From Macrotrachela quadricornifera (taxonomy: Eukaryota; Rotifera; Eurotatoria; Philodinida; Philodinidae): a stretch of DNA of 64,000 nt. Of the stretch, positions 60,810 to 64,000 are shown piece after piece (position 1 is the stretch's first letter; each line of letters opens with the position of its first letter). The stretch spans positions 541,270 through 605,269 of the forward strand of contig JAJEKB010000543.1 in the NCBI GenBank assembly GCA_022393335.1, given 5' to 3'. A program made the translations under genes and the position numbers. The notes beneath the pieces were generated by a model that saw only the letters and a program-made list of their open reading frames with translations, was not told the origin of the DNA and did no database searches.

Positions 60810-61205
60810 GTTTTTTTTTTTCTTTCATCAGTTTCTTTCTTTCTGTCTTTCTTCTTGTTCTCTTGTGTGTGTGTATGTCTTTTTTTACGTCGTTTGTATC
60901 ACCAACAAAAACAACAACGTCAAGCGAGCACTAGCGCTTGTCACCTAATTATTGGCCACCGTACTCGCTCTCTCACACATACGCTCTCTCTCTCTCTTTC
61001 ATTTTGTAGTTGTCACTTACTGCTTTTAACTACTATGTTGATAAAAGAACAAGAAACACAGACATAGAAAGAAAGAAAAAAAAAAGAAGCAAAAGAAAGG
61101 TGGATTCGTATTCATTCAGCAATCTTCATTCAGTACACATGAGACAAACAACACGTCACAATCGTAACGATTTTCATTGTTTCATAAATATGCATAACGG
61201 TGAGT
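60810..61205 (+). promoter_or_regulatory. Pyrimidine-rich, promoter-like block
   Basis: A run of CT-rich sequence (TTTCTTTCTGTCTTTC, CTCTCTCTCTCTC) and an inverted CCAAT (ATTGG) near 60952 sit in a patch less AT-rich than its surroundings. It is followed by a good 5' splice-site motif, AACG-GTGAGT, near 61199. This would fit a noncoding first exon of a plus-strand gene further right. Suggestive only. Confidence 0.25.
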
Positions 61206-61715
61206 TATAAAATATAACTATCCTTGTCATTTTATTTTTTTCTGTTCCCCTTTTTTTTTTTTTACTCTATTCTCTATGGCATCATATTATCTATTGTGTT
61301 TGTGTAGGAGGATAAAACGAACTAATGAGTAACTAGACATACATGTGTGATTATTATGACAGACAACAGAAAAAACAATAAACATATTGATTGTCGCGAG
61401 AGTACATAGCCTAAAAGTCGTGATCATTAATATGTCTGATGGCTTTTTGATATGTCATCCTTTAGATGAAGGCATGTGCCTTCACGTTTTTTGGTGATGT
61501 ACTTTCTGTTCTTGCATCATCTAATAACTTGGCCTTTTACGAAAATAAATGACGTTTATGCGTAGGTGTATATGTTTTTTAAGGATTCCAATGCACCTGT
61601 TTTTTTCAATGTGTAAAATGTCAGTTGTTATTTTCATTGTTGTCAATGGACGCACTTATTCTACTGCTTTTGTCTATATTCTTTCAGAGAAACATTTTCA
61701 ACGAAATAGAAGCTA

Positions 61716-61736
61716 TACACACACACACACACACAC
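61716..61736. repeat. (CA)n microsatellite
   Basis: About ten uninterrupted CA dinucleotides. Other simple repeats in the window are mostly (TA)n; this is the clearest CA tract. Confidence 0.8.
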
Positions 61737-64000
61737 TTCACTTTATTTTTTTTGTTGTTGTCTACCACATGACAAGCAAGAACAACACTAGCAACAACAA
61801 AAATAACTATAATGAAACACATAGAAAAAAAAAGAAATAACAATGATGACTATCCTTCTGTCTCTATATTTTGCTCTAAAGTAAATATGGATACGTCTGG
61901 TATTGACATACAAAGACATACTTCCTTCTATTGTATGCCGCTTTCATAGTGGGGTATTGGTGGAGCGAAGCCAACGTTTATTCATTCAAATGTAAATGCC
62001 GCTATTGCCTCGTATAATTTCCCTAGAGAAAAAAAAACGAGGGAAAACGTGTATATGTATGTATGAATTTATCTTTTACATTCACACGATGACATCGTAA
62101 CCGTTGGTTGTAAGGAACGGCAACATAGAAGATGATTATAATTGTATTAGTTTTGGGAATAGTGTATATATATGCATATGACAATCACTTAGAATAATTT
62201 GTATTTGAAAGTTTCTTTTATTTATTCATATGTATTTAATATAAATCATTTACATTTAAAAAGAAATTAAAAATTAAAACAAGACATCCTTGAGTTTTAG
62301 ATATTTTTTTTTTTTAAAAAAAAATGCAAATCTATTGTTTGTTGTATATTTAATGATCTTGAAATTACATTAGATACCATGAAAATATGTATGTCATTAT
62401 GTTAGATAGAAATGATGTGTAATGACCTTTCCAGATGTCTGAAGTCTATTGTTACTTTTATGATTTCATTTAGTATTGAGAAATATAGATTGACATGAAA
62501 CAGATTGATGAAATCCGTCATCAAGACTTGATCGATGATTAGTTTGTCCTTGAGTCAAAATAGAAATTACCAATACAACGAATGTACCTAAGCTCGGAAT
62601 ACAATAGAACCATTCAACCCTTTTTTTTTGGCATCATATTGTCATTTGTTTACCACGATTTTCTCTCTTTTATTCTGAAAGCAATCTGTTATAAGACACT
62701 GAAATATGAAACCTATGTATTGCAAACATCAGTACATATAACCTGTATGTATACATATAATCAAATTCTATGTTTGTGTTAACAACAGTAATAACAAGAA
62801 CTTTTTCTTTCTTCTCATATGAATCTGTCTTTTCTTCTTTTTTTTAACGAAGCACTGTATTTTCTCAGGACGATGTTATACTATAGCTTCATTTCTTTTT
62901 TTTTGTCTCTTTCAATACATTCAAGTACATAGTATATGAAATCTTAGAAATATCTTTTATATGCGCCGTCAGTATGTATATATGTTAACACTTGAATGAA
63001 AGAGAAAGAAGAAGAAGAGGAAAAAAGTCGCTCTCATATTGATATGGAGGGTTTTTTTTTTCGTCTATTTTGACAACGTGAAATACAATCATTTTTATTA
63101 CCCATGTTCTTATGTCCACATCATCATTCACGTACTTGTACGAACGTTTTTATCAAAAGGTCATACTGCTGTTTTGTTTTAAAACAATTTTTGTCCTAGT
63201 TTTGTAATTATTGTTTTTTTATCTTTAATTGAAGTAAATTTGTAGAACTGAAAAGGTATTTCTTTTATTACATAAATATATATATATATATATATTTATT
63301 CATAGAAAAAGAAAAAAACTTTTCGTTTTTTTTTTTCTTCTATACGTACTGATTACATATTCGTTGTTCATCACTTAAATTCAACGTTCTAAATGACATT
63401 GGCATGTACAATATGAGAATAAGATTAACAGTTATTCATATATAGAGACGCACTCATTTAATGCCAGAAGACATATTCTATTCTCATATGCTCACCGTTA
63501 AAATAGTGCAAAAGACAAAATTGACACGTATAGAACAACGATGTCTATACATTCTCACTAGTCGATATAAAGTAAAAAGAATGCTCGAAGGCATCTCAAG
63601 CTTGAGTGAGTAAGTGAATGAGTGACTTAAAGTGAGTGATGAAAAGAGTTCTCGTTCATTTAGAAATAACTCAACGAATAATTTCATAGACTATCGACAT
63701 TCATATTGTTTTTCACGTTATTCATATTATGAAATTTCACTTTTTTTCTTTTCTTCCTTATATGAAAGTAATTTTAATACTTCGATTGTCCTTGTTTTCA
63801 TCAATGAATAATAACAATCTATAGAATCATTTTATTTGTCATCATCACCTTCAATAATTATATTTGCATGTCTTATTCCATTTTCTTTTTCTTTCTTTCT
63901 TTCTCTTAGCTATTATAATCATTATCATTATTATCATTAAATGATACATAGATACACATTATTCATCATCATCAAAATACATCCTTTTCTATCGTACTAT

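Larger units (their letters stand above)
57255..64000. other. Gene-poor region with repeats and a promoter-like block
   Basis: About 6.7 kb with no recognised gene. It holds a possible isolated exon at 57609-57744, TA runs near 57938-57960, 58428-58444 and 63272-63292, the hAT MITE at 59003-59200, a pyrimidine-rich block at about 60810-61200, a (CA)n run at about 61716-61736 and GAGT repeats at 63604-63640. It may be regulatory sequence or a large first intron of a gene lying to the right. That cannot be decided here. Confidence 0.5.

Noticed and set aside
60855..61843. Overlapping ORFs in the CT/CA-rich block
   Set aside because: They are translations of simple repeats (Leu/Ser/Cys or His/Thr runs) in several frames and strands; no conserved motif.

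Overview
The window is eukaryotic nuclear DNA. It is very AT-rich, its coding sequence is cut by many short GT-AG introns (mostly about 50-60 bp), and codons end mostly in A or T (TCA, ACA, GGT, CGT). It carries animal-specific genes such as ATM, cyclin E, APH-1, SLC34 and SERINC. Together with polypyrimidine-AG acceptors lying 0-37 nt upstream of several start codons (as expected where a spliced leader is added in trans), this fits a bdelloid rotifer, perhaps a Rotaria-like species with a larger genome. That placement is an inference from style; planarians are the main alternative. All exon models were read by eye from splice motifs, reading phase and homology. Every complete model sums to a multiple of three.

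Layout. (1) 20-1291, minus: the 5' part of an aromatic amino-acid decarboxylase gene that runs off the left edge. (2) 1292-5985: intergenic, with a palindromic Tc1/mariner-like MITE and a small Cys-rich orphan ORF. (3) 5986-19672, plus: a complete 21-exon ATM kinase gene of about 2885 aa, with a GC-rich hAT MITE and other foldback elements in its introns. (4) 19673-23101: intergenic, with a 31-bp minisatellite. (5) 23102-24096, plus: sphingomyelin synthase-like. (6) 24778-27293, minus: SLC34 sodium/phosphate cotransporter, 11 exons including a 12-nt microexon. (7) 27294-29809: intergenic with a piggyBac-type MITE. (8) 29810-34861, plus: a tight head-to-tail trio PTGES2 - APH1 - GPD1 with 130 and 235 bp gaps. 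(9) 37984-38553, plus: a small secreted orphan. (10) 41053-42069, minus: a tail-anchored VAMP-like protein. (11) 44337-55010, plus: cyclin E, SERINC and EXOSC7 in a row. EXOSC7 holds an antisense phosphatidylinositol-transfer-protein gene inside one intron and MITEs in three others. (12) 55095-55719, minus: an orphan protein with a KEN motif, tail-to-tail with EXOSC7. (13) 56517-57254, plus: UFSP1-like protease. (14) 57255-64000: no recognised gene, one hAT MITE with a perfect 8-bp target duplication, and a CT-rich promoter-like block.

The genes are ordinary cellular functions with no shared pathway: DNA-damage signalling, cell cycle, lipid metabolism, ion transport, RNA decay and UFM1 processing. 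The parts most worth a second look are the tight trans-splicing-like gene rows, the nested PITP gene, the divergent SNARE-like protein and a rich set of non-autonomous DNA transposons (hAT, piggyBac and Tc1/mariner types), several with intact target-site duplications. I saw no rRNA, tRNA, CRISPR array, LTR element or LINE.
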